Both the position numbers and the translations under genes were made by a program. The notes beneath the pieces are model-generated. The model was not told the DNA's origin and did not search any database. It saw only the letters and a program-made list of their open reading frames with translations. From contig JAPTOF010000007.1 in assembly GCA_028554755.1 (NCBI GenBank), positions 280,001 through 344,000 on the forward strand: DNA of 64,000 nt, written 5' to 3'. Below, one piece after another: positions 11,894 through 23,260 of this stretch (its first letter is position 1; each line of letters begins with the position of its first letter). This DNA comes from Cordia subcordata. Taxonomy: Eukaryota > Streptophyta > Magnoliopsida > Boraginales > Cordiaceae.

Positions 11894-12108
11894 TACCTTT
11901 CCACATAAAAAAACTGATAAATCTAAGATCGTTTAGTAAGGAGTAAATTGCATATTATCCACTTTGTACTCTGACGTATATGCACTATACCCTGTAGTAT
12001 AAAAACTAACTGATTACCCTCTCAAACCTTTTAAAAGTGTGCAAACTTGCTATATTTTAACATCTTCATTAAAAACTTAACATTTTTTAGGAAAAGACCA
12101 TCTTTAAT

Positions 12109-12667
12109 AGAGTAAATGGTATATTACCCTCTGTAGTCTGGCATAAATACACAATACCTCCCTAAAGTCTCAAAACTATCTGATTATCCCATCGAACTTT
12201 TTAAACGTGTGCTCACTGTCCCCTCGCCGTCTATTTTTGGTTAGTTTTAACGGGAATTGAATTTTATGCACATGTGTGGCATTTTTTATTGCATAATATA
12301 TATAAAAACTAAATATTTTATACCACTTAAATTCTTACACTTTTTATAAAAACGCTTAACTTATTCACTCTCTGAAAACTCAAGGGGGTAATTTTGAGAC
12401 TTCAGGGGTATTACGCACTTATTATGCCAGACTACGAGGGGGGGGGTAATATGTCATTTACTCTATATATTATGCAATGAAAAACGCCAACACACGCGCA
12501 ACACATGCGCATAGACTCCAACTTCCGTCAAAACTAACCAAAAACAGACGGCGGGGGATAATTTGCACATGTTTAAAAAGTTTGAGGGGGTAATCAGATA
12601 GCTTTGAGACTTCAGGGGTATTGTGCATTTATGCCAGACTACAGAGAGGTAATATGCCATTTACTCT
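12109..12667. mobile_element. Long-TIR MITE-like element
   Basis: The arm at 12109 begins AGAGTAAATGGTATATTACC; the arm ending at 12667 is its inverted copy, and pairing extends for about 150 bases each side (AAAACTAACCAAAAA.AGACGGCG is shared). CTTTAAT flanks both ends (12102-12108 and 12668-12674), a plausible 7-base target duplication. An extra right-type arm at about 12370-12460 suggests nesting. There is no ORF. The superfamily is uncertain. Confidence 0.7.
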
Positions 12668-12724
12668 CTTTAATATGATGGATACTCACACGTGGTTAAA
12701 TAAATAAGTATATCATTATTTGCT

Positions 12725-13111
12725 ATATTGTGCTCGTAGTAAGGATTTACGAGCAACAGATTGGTGCATAAAGGACTCTTGGAGAGCATCCCATAAGGCA
12801 CAAGCAGAAGAGTACCCAGATGCTTGATGAACCAAAGCTTCAGATAGATGGTGTGGCAGTGTCGCAGTGATACAAGCAGTCACAAATCCATCAAATTTTT
12901 TTTTCCATTCTGCAATAGTGCGTGATAAAGTCTAATCAGCTTTAGAACAAGGAGTAGATCCATCAACATAACCAAGTGGATCATTAAATAAAAAGAAGTT
13001 TGATATTTGACTCTTCCAAGTAAGATAATTAGTATAATCAAGTGCTATTGTGACATAGGCCTTGACATTAAAAGTGGGAAGAGAAAAAGAAGGTGTAGAA
13101 GAAGAAGCCAT
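12725..13111 (-). pseudogene. Ty1/copia gag fragment
   Basis: The frame begins with Met at 13111 (MASSSTPSFSLPTFN) and continues ITIALDYTNYLTWKSQ-like residues typical of the start of plant copia gag. After a stop it resumes in another frame as TIAEWKKKFDGFVTACI and LPHHLSEALVHQASG, the UBN2-type gag region. It ends abruptly at about 12725. No protease, integrase or RT is nearby, so this is a fragment. Confidence 0.75.
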
Positions 13112-13420
13112 GAAGACTTTGAACAAAAAGGGGAGGGTGCGTCCAAGAGGGGAAGGAAAACCTAGGAAAAATAATGACGACTTTGGTCTTTCAGGCTAAG
13201 AGAAAGCTGATATCATAATATGATTAGAGAAAAATATTTTCTCTATTGCCTTCCAAAGAATCTTACAGTAGAAATATATAATTGAAAGTCTAACCACTAG
13301 TGAGAAAATATAGGGAATAAAGTTACAATAGAAAACAATAATTATAAAATTTAAAAATTCAAAAGATGTAATCTTATCAATCTTACCTTCAAATAAAACA
13401 TCCATGATCTGCACACTTTT
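13112..13420 (-). mobile_element. LTR and leader remnant of the gag fragment
   Basis: On the minus strand this runs into the gag Met. It contains TATGATATCAGCTTTCTCTTAG just before gag, which resembles a tRNA-Met-type primer site (TGGTATCAGAGC), preceded by AT-rich sequence that would be the end of the 5' LTR. No second LTR is seen. The call depends on position and the primer-site likeness. Confidence 0.45.
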
Positions 13421-13730
13421 AAGAAGTTTGAGGGGATAATCGACTAGTTTTGATATTATGGGAAGTATAGTGCATATAGGTCAGTTTTCAGGCAAGTAAC
13501 ATGTAATTTACTCAATAAGTTTTGATATGGATTTTCCACTAAAAATACAATACCAGCGTGTGTTATGCAACTTCTGCCAAAATTAACAAAAAATAGATAG
13601 CGGAGGGGTGATTTGCACATTTTTAAGGCATTTGAGGGGATAACTAGCTAGTTTTGATACTATAAGGAGATATGCTGTACATAAACAAAGTTGAAGAGGA
13701 TAATATGCAATTTACTCTTTAACAATATTT

Positions 13731-15472
13731 TAAACTATTCCACCTAATATCAATTAGTTTTTAAATTCTAACATGATATCATAATTTGAAAAATCAAAAC
13801 TATCCACTTGCAAATCTCAAAAACAAACCACCCATCAGCTGAACAACTCCCATTCTTCTAAGGACCAAGTAAACAAATGGATATTTAAACCTGAGAGATG
13901 AAATGATCAACGCTGTCGGTCATAACTAAACGTAGAAATTCAATGCGTCAAGGAAAATACAAAATTGCAGGCCATGGCCTATTAATTCAAGGTCAACAGC
14001 ATGCATGTAGCCGAAACAATCTTATCCAAATTAGTTTTTATTTTCTCCTTTACTTTTTTTCCTTATATAAAAGATTAATTCGAATAATTTTATAAAATAG
14101 TAAGAATTAATATGAATATTTTACAAAAACGGGGACTACGAAATTTGACTCTTTTGACTCCTTCAAATGCTATTATTTATAGCTTCATGTCCTTTTAAAG
14201 GAAGTGTTTATTAGACTGCTGAAAACATTAGGCCGGTTAAACTTTGAACTATTCTTCACCTCGCACCATTTCATGATTAGCTTCCTAATATATTTTCATA
14301 AATACATAATCCGTTTGACTAATTTTCAGAGATAATATAATTAAATTAATGTCAGTAGAAATATTTCTAAGTGCACCTCCTAAATGTCATGGTCAAGAAA
14401 TGAATACTAAAACTTTAGAAAGTTAAATGCTCAACGTTTCTCTGACATGGAGGCTTTGCATAATTAGCTCATAATTCTCCTCATAACTCTAATTTAAATT
14501 TGATAATATTTGATATTCTTTTAGAGATCTTCCAACATACATTTAGAAGTATAATAAGAATTATTATAGCTATACTTTTTGACATGCCAATAATGTATGC
14601 TGTAGTTCTTATATAATTTTTTCATCAGTATAATTGTCATATTGGATATCACATATGTTGTACCTTTCCTCGAATTGAAGACATTATGTATGTAATATTT
14701 GGATTCAATAAACATATTTTTCTCTTTAATTAAAATTAGCATAATATACATTGTATTTAATTTCAATCCAATACGTTGTATTGCATGAAACGATACTGGT
14801 GAACCATGCTAAAAACATGTGTTGAGGATTCAACTTTCTAGTAGGATGACATTTGATTTGTCAATATCTTTGACACTCTTATCCTCTTAAGGCCAAGTAA
14901 ACAATTGTAAATTTACTAGTCTAAGACGCACGCGATGTACCCATGAACATAATCAAATAAAAATAAAATATCCTAAAATAATATTGTTTTGATTATGGTG
15001 GAAAAACTTGCAAATAATGGTAGCAAAATAGAAGTGAAGTATTATATGGACGGTTAATTGTTTATATGCTACACGTTTGATAACGTATTTTGGAGTGGTT
15101 TACATTAGCAAGTAAAATTTTAAAATTCAAAGCACATAATTGACGGCCAAGATGAAAAAAATGTGCAGTGAACGAATGATTGGAATGTTGTTATGACATG
15201 AGTTAAAATAATAATAAAAAAAAATCAATATGGACACAATCAGCCTAAGAAGACAAATTAATGGATGACAAATGGCGGAAACAAAGCTATAAATGTGCTT
15301 CATAGTGGGTAATAAGAATAGTATAATTATAAATATAGATATCTGATGAACCCACATTTTGATTTAATTAGATGATGATCAAAGTTGACGGTGATATACA
15401 AATGTGGAAATTCAATATATGTCAAGGAAAACTGACGTGATTTTGCATATTTGACTCTTACTGGTTTGTGTA
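13731..15472. other. AT-rich intergenic stretch
   Basis: I see no gene. Short phrases such as GCTGAAAACATTAGGCC (near 14217) and GACATGGAGGCTTTGCATAATT (near 14445) resemble receptor-gene flanks near 22835-23030, so this is probably decayed flank of the array. The short ORFs here have no recognisable content. Confidence 0.4.
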
Positions 15473-15582
15473 TAATTTTTTTTTTTTTTTGGATTGAAAA
15501 CCCTAGTTCCATGGGATTCGAACTTAGAACCTTACTATTAGAGAGATAGTTTGAACTACTTGAACTATCCCTTGATCGTTAA
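15473..15582 (-). mobile_element. Short tRNA-derived SINE
   Basis: Read on the minus strand it starts near 15582 with GGGATAGTTCAAGTAGTTC (box A-like), has GTTCGAATCCC (box B-like) and ends in a poly-A tract (the T-run at 15476-15490). TGGTTTGTGTA flanks both sides (15462-15472 and 15583-15593), an 11-base target duplication. The body is about 95 bases plus tail. Confidence 0.8.
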
Positions 15583-16195
15583 TGGTTTGTGTAATGTTAG
15601 TAGCGTTGCAGGTTTAAGCCAATTGTGTGTTAAGCTAACTCTTAACAACTTACTTATTTTTATCCCTACATTTAGGGGTTTTATTCATTTTTCTACATTT
15701 TTTAGGTGCCGGGTTAGGGCTAGAATTCCGAGCGTCGCATGACTTTGCTAAGCATACACTATTAAGGTTCACTGAAAGCCATAGCAATACCTATAGATAG
15801 CTTTTTTTTTTTTTTGGGTTTGATGCTAATAACTAATATTAGTATTGTCTGTCACAAATTAATTAAACCAAGACAATATTAAAGGCCAACTACTCTTTCA
15901 AAAGATTCACACAAGATGATTAAAGGGTTGCAAGAGTGCTCCTCTAAAGGTTCTTAAACTACCTTATTCAAATAGGACTTTGAATCGATAGCAAATGATA
16001 ATGCAGGATTGATGAGACAATTCATTATTATTTAAGCTTTGATACATGAGATGTGCAAACATGGTTGTTCACAAATATTTAAATCGAAGCAAAGTATAAA
16101 AAATTATTATAGATGGTGGACTAGAAAAATATTTGCAAATTCATAATACGATTTAATGAGAAGACAACAATTAAGGCAAAGCAACAGAAGGAGAT
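15583..16195 (-). other. 3' flank of the next receptor locus
   Basis: No gene is seen. From about 15850 onward it matches 10620-10937 in order (AAACCAAGACAATATTAAAGGCCAA, GATAAT, CAATTCATTATTATTTAAG, ACAAATATTT), the shared 3' flank of two receptor copies. Part of it recurs at 61490-61590. Confidence 0.6.
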
Positions 16196-18626
16196 TTAGC
16201 TAGTAGTGGAAAAGGAGGGGAAGGGACATGGAGGATTAGTAACTTCAACAACTCCTTCAAGCATCTGGCTCACTTTCCTCATTGTTGGCCTGCTAGATGG
16301 GTCTTCCTGAATGCACCAAATACCAACCTTCACAAACCTTTCCAGGTTCTTCCAGTCATTCAAGGCCTTCATATCATCTGCAACCAAACCCTCTAATCTG
16401 CCTTCCCGGAAACAGTCGCAAGCCCAGTCAGTTAGAATTGCTCTCTCTTCATCCCCATTCTCCAAATCAAAGCTTTTTCCGGCAACTTATAATCTCAAGT
16501 AGGAGGACACCGAAGCTGTAAACATCAACCTTGACGCTGACTGGAGTGTGCCTGAACCACTCAGGGGCAACGTAACCTTTTGTTCCTCTTATCTCGGTGT
16601 CTGTTCGACTCTGGTTAATCATCAAAAGCTTTGCCAATCCAAAGTCAGATATCCGAGCATTATAATAATCATCAAGAAGGATATTCGGCGGCTTAATATC
16701 ACAATGGATAATCTGAGTGCTACACTCCTCATGTAGATACGCGAGTCCCCTGGCTGCCCCTTGTGCAATTTTGGTCCTCTGGCTCCAGCTAGATTTGAGA
16801 TCACCAAAGAGAAAGCTTGCTAGAGTGCCATTGCTCATGTACTCATAAACCAATAAACGACTCTGTTGCTCATCACAAAATCCAATCAGTCGTACCAAAT
16901 TCTTGTGATGAGTCTGGCCTGTGATGTTTACTTCAGTTCTGAATTCCTTCTCAGTGTCTTGAGCCACTCTATCCAATTTCTTAACTGCAATAATGCTCCT
17001 GGAACCCAGTGATATCACCCCTTTGTAAACAATGCCAAATGCACCTCGTCCTAGCTCTTCCTTGAATCCGTTTGTAGCTACTTCAATCGCCCTGAAGGTA
17101 AAGCAACGCAAATTTATTTCCAATGAGTTGTGTCTCGGGAAAATTTTCTTTATCTTTTTGTGGTAGATAAGAAAAAATCCCAGACAACCTGCAACAATGA
17201 GCAGGATGTTGATGAACACAGAGCTACCTAAGAGTACTGATCCCACAAGTATCAGAGTTTGACGATCAGTCTTTGCTTTTGTTGAAGGAGATTCAGGGTC
17301 TGACTGAGCGGCACCACGTTTGTGATACTTGATAAGAGTCGTAACATTTAGATTATTGTCGATTCTCCTGTTTGACAAAGGTAGCCACTTCTTCCAGCAC
17401 ATATTGGTTCTATGGATGGCAACTGCACAAAAACAATCATGCAAGCAAGCTTTCCTGCATTCTGCTTCAGAGGAAGAGCTCAACAGCTCAAAATAAGAAT
17501 ATGGCCAATCGGTGCCAGTGAGTCGCACGAAATCATAAGTATTTCCTGCAGAACCTTGGGATACTGCATCACAGCTTTGAATGAAACTAGGTATGCAGCT
17601 GCCATGCTTATCGTTTGGATCAAGTAATGAATACCCCATTGGGCACGTACAATCTGGTTTACTGAAATTACCAATGCTGCAAATGCTGTTGTACCCGCAA
17701 GCACCGCTACCCCGTTCTCCTTTCATGGTTAGGCATATGTTATCTGGTTCTGACCAGATAATAGTCCATCTCTGATCCCCGGAGGATGGCGTGCGAGGAT
17801 AATAATATTGGGAGAGAACACCATCGAAAGTAAGAGTTACTCTATGGTAATACTGAGATATCCTTTGAATGGAAGGGGTAAAAATCCTTCTCTCGCCGTT
17901 TCTTCTAAGTATGTACACAAGGCCCTCCTCATCAAAGATCAGTTTGAAGCCAGAATTTGATGCATTTGCAGCATCAGAAGTGAGACTAGTATAGTAATCA
18001 TTTTCAAACTCTGGATTGGTAGGCAAGCCCTTGGTGTTAAGCACTAGATCTCCATTCTCCAGCATACGAAGATAAAACCTTCCCTGAGAGAAGTTAGTTT
18101 CTGTTCTCCGAGAAATAAGCCCACCACCAATCTCTATTTCGTGAGATGGCAACAAAGTATCAGTTGGATTTTTGAAGCTTTCCCATAACCAAGTAGTACT
18201 GTCCCTTGCCACAAGCACCAAATTTCCAGTATCTCCCAGAAAACCATAAGCTACATCACTGTGAATACGTTCAGGATTCCAAAGTAGTAGGCCTGTAGGA
18301 TCACGGAGCACAAGGCCACTTTGAGCACTGATCTCTACTTTGGATCGACGAGGCACGAGTACACCACCACTTGCATTTGCATACCAGACCACGGTTTTGT
18401 CCGGTATTTTGTCATACCAAATGGAAAGCAAGAATTGATCCCCATTCGTCGTCTGGATTTGCTTAAACCCAAACCCAAAATCACCCTTCGGGGATAGCCA
18501 TGGATTCTCGCCCGCGTCTCCTGCCGTGAGAGAGCTGCCCACGACTATTCTGTCATTGTTTTGAGCCAAGACACACAGTGGTAGGAACATTATTTACAAG
18601 AAAAACTTGATGAGGAAAGAAGCCAT
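16196..18626 (-). pseudogene. Near full-length lectin receptor kinase pseudogene
   Basis: All domains are present: B-lectin, EGF-like, PAN, membrane span and non-RD kinase ([23 protein letters not shown]). Two lesions are visible. At the 5' end the ancestral ATG (18626) starts MASFLI but soon meets a TAA; the next in-frame ATG (18590) leaves only a stub of signal peptide (MFLPLCVLAQ). Near 16475 one extra A in an A-run, in the codons for SCRKSL, shifts the frame, so the main 707-residue frame ends at SCRKKL and the last 89 residues continue in another frame from 16465. The Q-to-P change in HCDIKPPN is also unusual. A homopolymer sequencing error could explain the second lesion but not the first. 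Confidence 0.88.
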
Positions 18627-18723
18627 TGCATGAACAAGCCTGGTTCAATAATTGGTATTAACAACTCCAACGATATATATATAGAGAATAAGATGATCCA
18701 CTTTTGTCCTGACCATCTTAAAT

Positions 18724-18751
18724 CATATGGACTAGGTCTTCCGAGTCTACT
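18724..18751 (-). promoter_or_regulatory. Degenerate copy of the receptor promoter block
   Basis: CATATGGACTAGGTCTTCC followed by GAGTCTACT matches the block at 25796-25821 and 47188-47212, but its W-box core AGTCAA is changed to AGTCTA. A TATATATATA stretch lies about 45-55 bases downstream in the gene direction (18673-18684). The gene it serves is the pseudogene at 16196-18626. Confidence 0.55.
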
Positions 18752-18879
18752 CAGACCACTTCCATGTCCAACCTTTTTCCTGTGGACGCATTGCATAACT
18801 TTTATAAATATATATCTGATGGCCTGCACGCTCCATTTCATTTTTATTCATGTCTCTTTCTTTCATTGCAGGAAGATTT

Positions 18880-19436
18880 GATTCGTGTGCTGAAAACATA
18901 GCCTGTTCACTTGACACAACTTCGATACCTGCTTCGGCTTATCGTAAATTTGAAACATACAGTAAAATTAAATTAACATAGTATTTGGAAGCTCTTGTAA
19001 TATGGAATTCATTTCGTTTGCATATGAATTCCATAAGAAACTGTATTTGCAAATGAATTATATTATTTGGATACGTAAAATACTTTTAAGTCAATTTTAT
19101 CATTTATAAATTCGAATTGTGTTTGGAACATACGTGAAATTAGAATTAATATGTACATTTTACTTAAATAGGGTTGTATAAAAAAGAATAGTGTGTACTA
19201 TGTTAATAATTATAGGGATATTTTTGTCTTTATGAGATTCTTTTGTGGATTTGCTTTTAGTGGAATTGCAAATTCCACCTTTTTTAGGTTAAGATTTAAG
19301 TGTAACTAAAGCAACTATTGGAATTCTAAATAAATTCCATAGTTTAATAAAGTACTACCAAACATTAAAAAAATTGAATTTGCAAATGAATTTCACAAAT
19401 TTTGTGGAATTCATTTGTTCCAAATAGTCTGTAAAG
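18880..19436. other. Upstream flank with dispersed AT-rich repeat
   Basis: It begins with the shared flank phrase GAAGATTTGATTCGTGTGCTGAAAACATAGCC (partly repeated near 22815 and 43820). From about 19000 it contains two related AATTCATTTG.. motifs and a relative of the 3187-3820 unit. No gene is seen. Confidence 0.45.
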
Positions 19437-20219
19437 TCCCCTTTGTTTGCAGTAAGTATTTTTAAATTTTTCGGTGTTTGATTACACAAAAAAATAAGGT
19501 AATAAAAAAATAATTTTTTGGTTAGAAGAAAACTCTAGTGTAAAATGAAGAAAAAAAATTTCTTGTAGCCAACGACAAGAAAATATTTTCGGAAAGTTTC
19601 CTTTTACTCCACCCCCTCCTGGCTCTCCCCCACGCGCCATCGCTGTCCCACCCCCAAAAAAGAAATCAAAACATTCAAAAGTTGAAAATTAAAAAATAAC
19701 AAATTTAAAAATTACAAAATTAAAAGATAAAAAATAAAAATATAAAATTAAAAAATAAAAGAGAAAAAATAATAGATAAGAAAATTAATAAAATTTAAAT
19801 TCAAAATTTTAAAATAAAAAATTTAAATTCAAAATTTTAAAATAAAAAATTTGAAAAGACAAACTAGACTTCATAAAAAATTAAAAATTAAAAAATAGAA
19901 ACTTAATATATAAATACAAGAAGTTAGAAATTAAGAATTAATTATTTTAGGTTTTCATTTTCCTATTTTAAATTTGTTAATTTTTTATTTTTTTATTATG
20001 TTTGTTAACTTAAATAATATATTTCTAATTGCAAAATACATTTTCTTTATAAAAATTTCTCACTGAAAATGCTTTTCAAGTGTGACTACCAAACCCCAAA
20101 AAATATTTTCATGTATAAGTTAACAACCAAATAGCAAAAAATTTGTGCTTTCTAGGAAAATCTTTTCCCAGGAAAATATTTTCTCCCATTAAGTTATTTT
20201 CCTACAAACAAATGGAGCC
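19437..20219. mobile_element. Non-coding inverted-repeat element, copy 1
   Basis: The ends are inverted (CCTTTGTTTGCAG at left, TACAAACAAATGG at right), with AGGAAAATATTTTC inside each end and an AT-rich middle holding repeated AAATTAAAAAATAAAA words and a short GC-rich block (CACCCCCTCCTGGCTC). A second copy lies at 47450-48172 with the same end phrases and middle layout. There is no coding capacity. It is probably a MITE; the superfamily is not determined. Confidence 0.6.
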
Positions 20220-20574
20220 AATGCATTTCATCTCGTACTTTATGAAAGTTGAATAAAACCTCCTTTATAGTTTGTTTGGATTGAGGGAAATGGGGGGAGG
20301 GGAAAGGTAATGAAAAGATTAAAAATTGTTTGGTTTGGAAGTAGATGGAAGGGAGTGATAAAGAGAGAATGAGATTCATCCCTTCAAATCTTTTATTTTC
20401 ACTTTTCAATCTCTCTAAATTAGGGTAAAATAAAGAAAAGGGATTCTTAAAATCCTTTATTTTTCAATTTTTTACATATAAAATTTATCCATTCCTTCAA
20501 TTACTTTTTAATCTAAATACAAGATATTTATAATCCTTATGTTTCTTTCCCTCAAAAAAATATCTGATGGGCGT

Positions 20575-21926
20575 CGAAACCACCAAAAATAAAATTCCAA
20601 TTCTTACCTCAAAAATTTAATTTGTGTACGTGGTGAGAAAAGGGTCGAGTCCATAGGGATTGAGAGGTTATTTTATTCTAATGATACCAAGTAGATTATT
20701 CAATTAAGTTGCAACCAAAAGAGGGGGGAATTAAATGCGAAATCAGTAAAATTAAGAAATCTATTTAGAGCACTGGTCGCGCTGCGTGGGCACGCAATCT
20801 AACCAGAAAATAAAAAACGTAAATAAAAATAATAATGACTAAAATATGCTATTCTAAATTAATGCAAGGCTGGAAAAATAGAAAATTAATGAGAATTAAA
20901 TCTAGCCTGAGGAACAATCGCAATTTTGGCCAACAAATTCAATCATAGATGCAAAATTACTTTCAGTTATTTTGATAAATCAGGTATAGTTATTGGCTCG
21001 GCTTAATAATCTCATCTTTCCTTACGGAGTTGATTACGGTTAAAATCCCTACGATTTCTCCCGTAATCCCCTTACCTATTAGATATTCTAATCTCCGAAG
21101 ATGCCAGCAGGATCTATCTAATGGCAGCAATAAAAATCAATAAATACCCGATTCTAAAAGTTAATACTCTCGCGGTTATTGCTCATTTAGATTACGTAAT
21201 TACACAGGAAACCTGATTACCACTAAATTTAGATTAATTTAATTAATCTAACTGGCTACCTATTGTTATGCAATTAAATAATCGCTCGCAAAATTAAATA
21301 ATCACAGATCAATATTGATTATTAAAGCAGTAAATACGCAAATATCGAAATAGAATGAAAGGAATAAAAACACGTAGATCTCACGAATTTGATGAACCGT
21401 AATCTTGATTAATCCTCGGCTAAAAAAGAAAATTAGAACAGCTTGTCCATGAATGTCACGCAAAGAATAAAGAGAAAATTTACTGTTGTCTGCTAAAAGC
21501 TGTCTCTCTAAAGTGCAAATAAGAGGTATTTATATAATAAAAAACCCTAACTTATTTTCTTTGTTGGATTAAGAAACATGGCCCAAGAAAGAATAAAAAG
21601 GTAAAAGCCTAAATATAAGTCCAACAAAATAAAAAGCCTGCTAATAATTAATCTAGTTCCTTCCAAAAGCCCAGAAAAATATCTTCCATCTTGGTCAACC
21701 CAGTCAAACCCGCGAGGCAATCAAACGGCATTTTTCCACGTGACGACGTCAATTTTGACCGCTACAAACTTGTCCAAAAAGCTTCAATATCCATATGTAA
21801 TGCGTCCAACTCCTTTTCCTAAGCACATTTATGCAAAATTACAATAAAAACATCGATTAAGAAGTATTCTATTCCAAAATCAAGTGCATCTAACATATAA
21901 ATTAAATACTTATTTAGAACTTATCA
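20575..21926 (-). mobile_element. Solo LTR (1.35 kb), perfect target duplication
   Basis: On the minus strand it runs TGATAAGTTCTAAATAAG to GACGCCCATCA, so it has TG...CA ends. ATATC flanks it on both sides (20570-20574 and 21927-21931). It is the opposite-orientation partner of 29160-30540, aligned along its whole length. No internal coding region, primer site or polypurine tract is adjacent, so it is a solo LTR left by recombination. Lineage (gypsy or copia) cannot be set from the LTR alone. Confidence 0.92.
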
Positions 21927-21931
21927 ATATC

Positions 21932-23260
21932 CCAATTTAAACATGGATTACTCATCCTCTCTTTTTTTCGTTATTAAAATTTCACCCCTTAATCTAAACA
22001 GGGTGTTAGTTTCAAAAATTACTAATATCTCCTATGGTTTAAAAAATATTGCACATTGGCTTGTGCCCTTTGTTTTTCCATTAGAGTTAAACAAAGAATT
22101 TTTTAACCATGCAAATTTCCTCCTCTGATTTTAAAAAGGATGCTAATTCCACCCTTTGGTCTAAAATAAGGCGTAAATGCACTACTTGTGGGGTGAAAAT
22201 TAAAAAAAGGACATCTCTTAAATTAAATAGACTTCTTTATTTATATGCAGTCAATTATTGTTAAAAATATTTGTATTATTTAATAAGGAGTCATTTAAAC
22301 TAAAAAATCTACATAATTAGGGAGGTATATTTTTGATATTTTACTCACCTAGGGGTGTATCCACACCATATTCCAAATCAAAATGGAGAAATCTGCACTA
22401 TTTTTAAAATTGAATGGGAGATTTTGTATATTTTTAAAATCAAAGAGAGATTTATACCAATTTTAAAAGTAGCAGGGGAAATTTGCACTAATTTTTTTGA
22501 ATTTTTTTGTTATTGACAAGTCAAAATGCATTGGTAAGACTGTTTTTATACTCTCCTTAACATTAATAGAAAAACCAACGGCGAGAATTAATGTGTGACC
22601 TTTTTTTAAATTATAGTAGTACATTAACGAGTCTTGAAAATATAAAAATTTTATGCTGACTTTAATAAATATTCATCTGATGGCGTGCAGGTTCCAATTT
22701 CTTTGGCTTCGTGTCGCTTTCTTTGAATTTCAACATTTATCCAACCACCACCCACCACCCACCACCCACCACCCACCACGCACCTGTCCTTTGGTGATGT
22801 TAATGAAGTTGACTAAGGAAGATTTGATTAGGATGCTGAAAACAAAGTCACTTGCTTTGCCTTTGACGTAAATTTGAAGGTTACATTAAAATTAAAGTAA
22901 TGTCAACAAAAATATAAAACTACTAAAACTTTTAGAGGGCAAAAAAAAAGTTAAGTGCTGCAGAAAGAGGAATGAAATTCCTTGATGATTTCTCAACTAT
23001 CCTCGGCATAGAAGCATTGCATAATTTGCAGATAATACAATTAACATAATGTTGAAACCACGTATTACAAAAGCTTATTTTGAACAAAATCACCTATTAC
23101 AAAAGCTTATGTGGAACTAAATTTACTCTTAGGATCAGTTACAGGGTAAATATATGCAAATTTATAGAACACGATTAATGAGTAGATAACAATACTGCAG
23201 AGCAACTACCCAGCCCAAAAAAAAAAAAAGGAGAAATATTGCAGAGCAACAGAAACAGAT
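21932..23260. other. AT-rich intergenic stretch and 3' flank
   Basis: I see no gene. A (CCACCCA)n microsatellite lies at 22745-22780. Around 22660-22880 there is a receptor 5'-flank-like cassette (CTGATGGCGTGCAGGTTCC, GAAGATTTGATTAGGATGCTGAAAAC) that also occurs near 18820-18905 and 43795-43855, with no receptor gene now attached. An A-run is at 23220-23230. Confidence 0.5.
22745..22780. repeat. (CCACCCA)n microsatellite
   Basis: Five successive 7-base units (ACCACCC) end in ACCACGCACC. The same position in the homologous flank near 43765-43790 has the unexpanded form CAACCACAAACCACCACCC. Confidence 0.9.

Larger units (their letters stand above)
11936..13730. repeat. Nest of related terminal-inverted-repeat elements
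   Basis: Several arms of one family lie here in both orientations. Left-type arms (GAGTAAAT..ATATTAC...CTGATTACC) are at about 11938-12050 and 12109-12290. Right-type arms (GGGGGTAATCAGATAG... GTAATATGCCATTTACTC) are at about 12370-12460, 12540-12667, 13404-13513 and 13590-13725. The outer arms bracket a retrotransposon fragment at 12725-13420. The cluster sits exactly where the pseudogene at 10938-11893 loses its homology, so it may mark that breakpoint. Confidence 0.7.

Noticed and set aside
15473..15582. A functional tRNA gene
   Set aside because: Box A and box B-like motifs are present, but there is no cloverleaf or acceptor stem, and a poly-A tail with target duplications shows it is a SINE.
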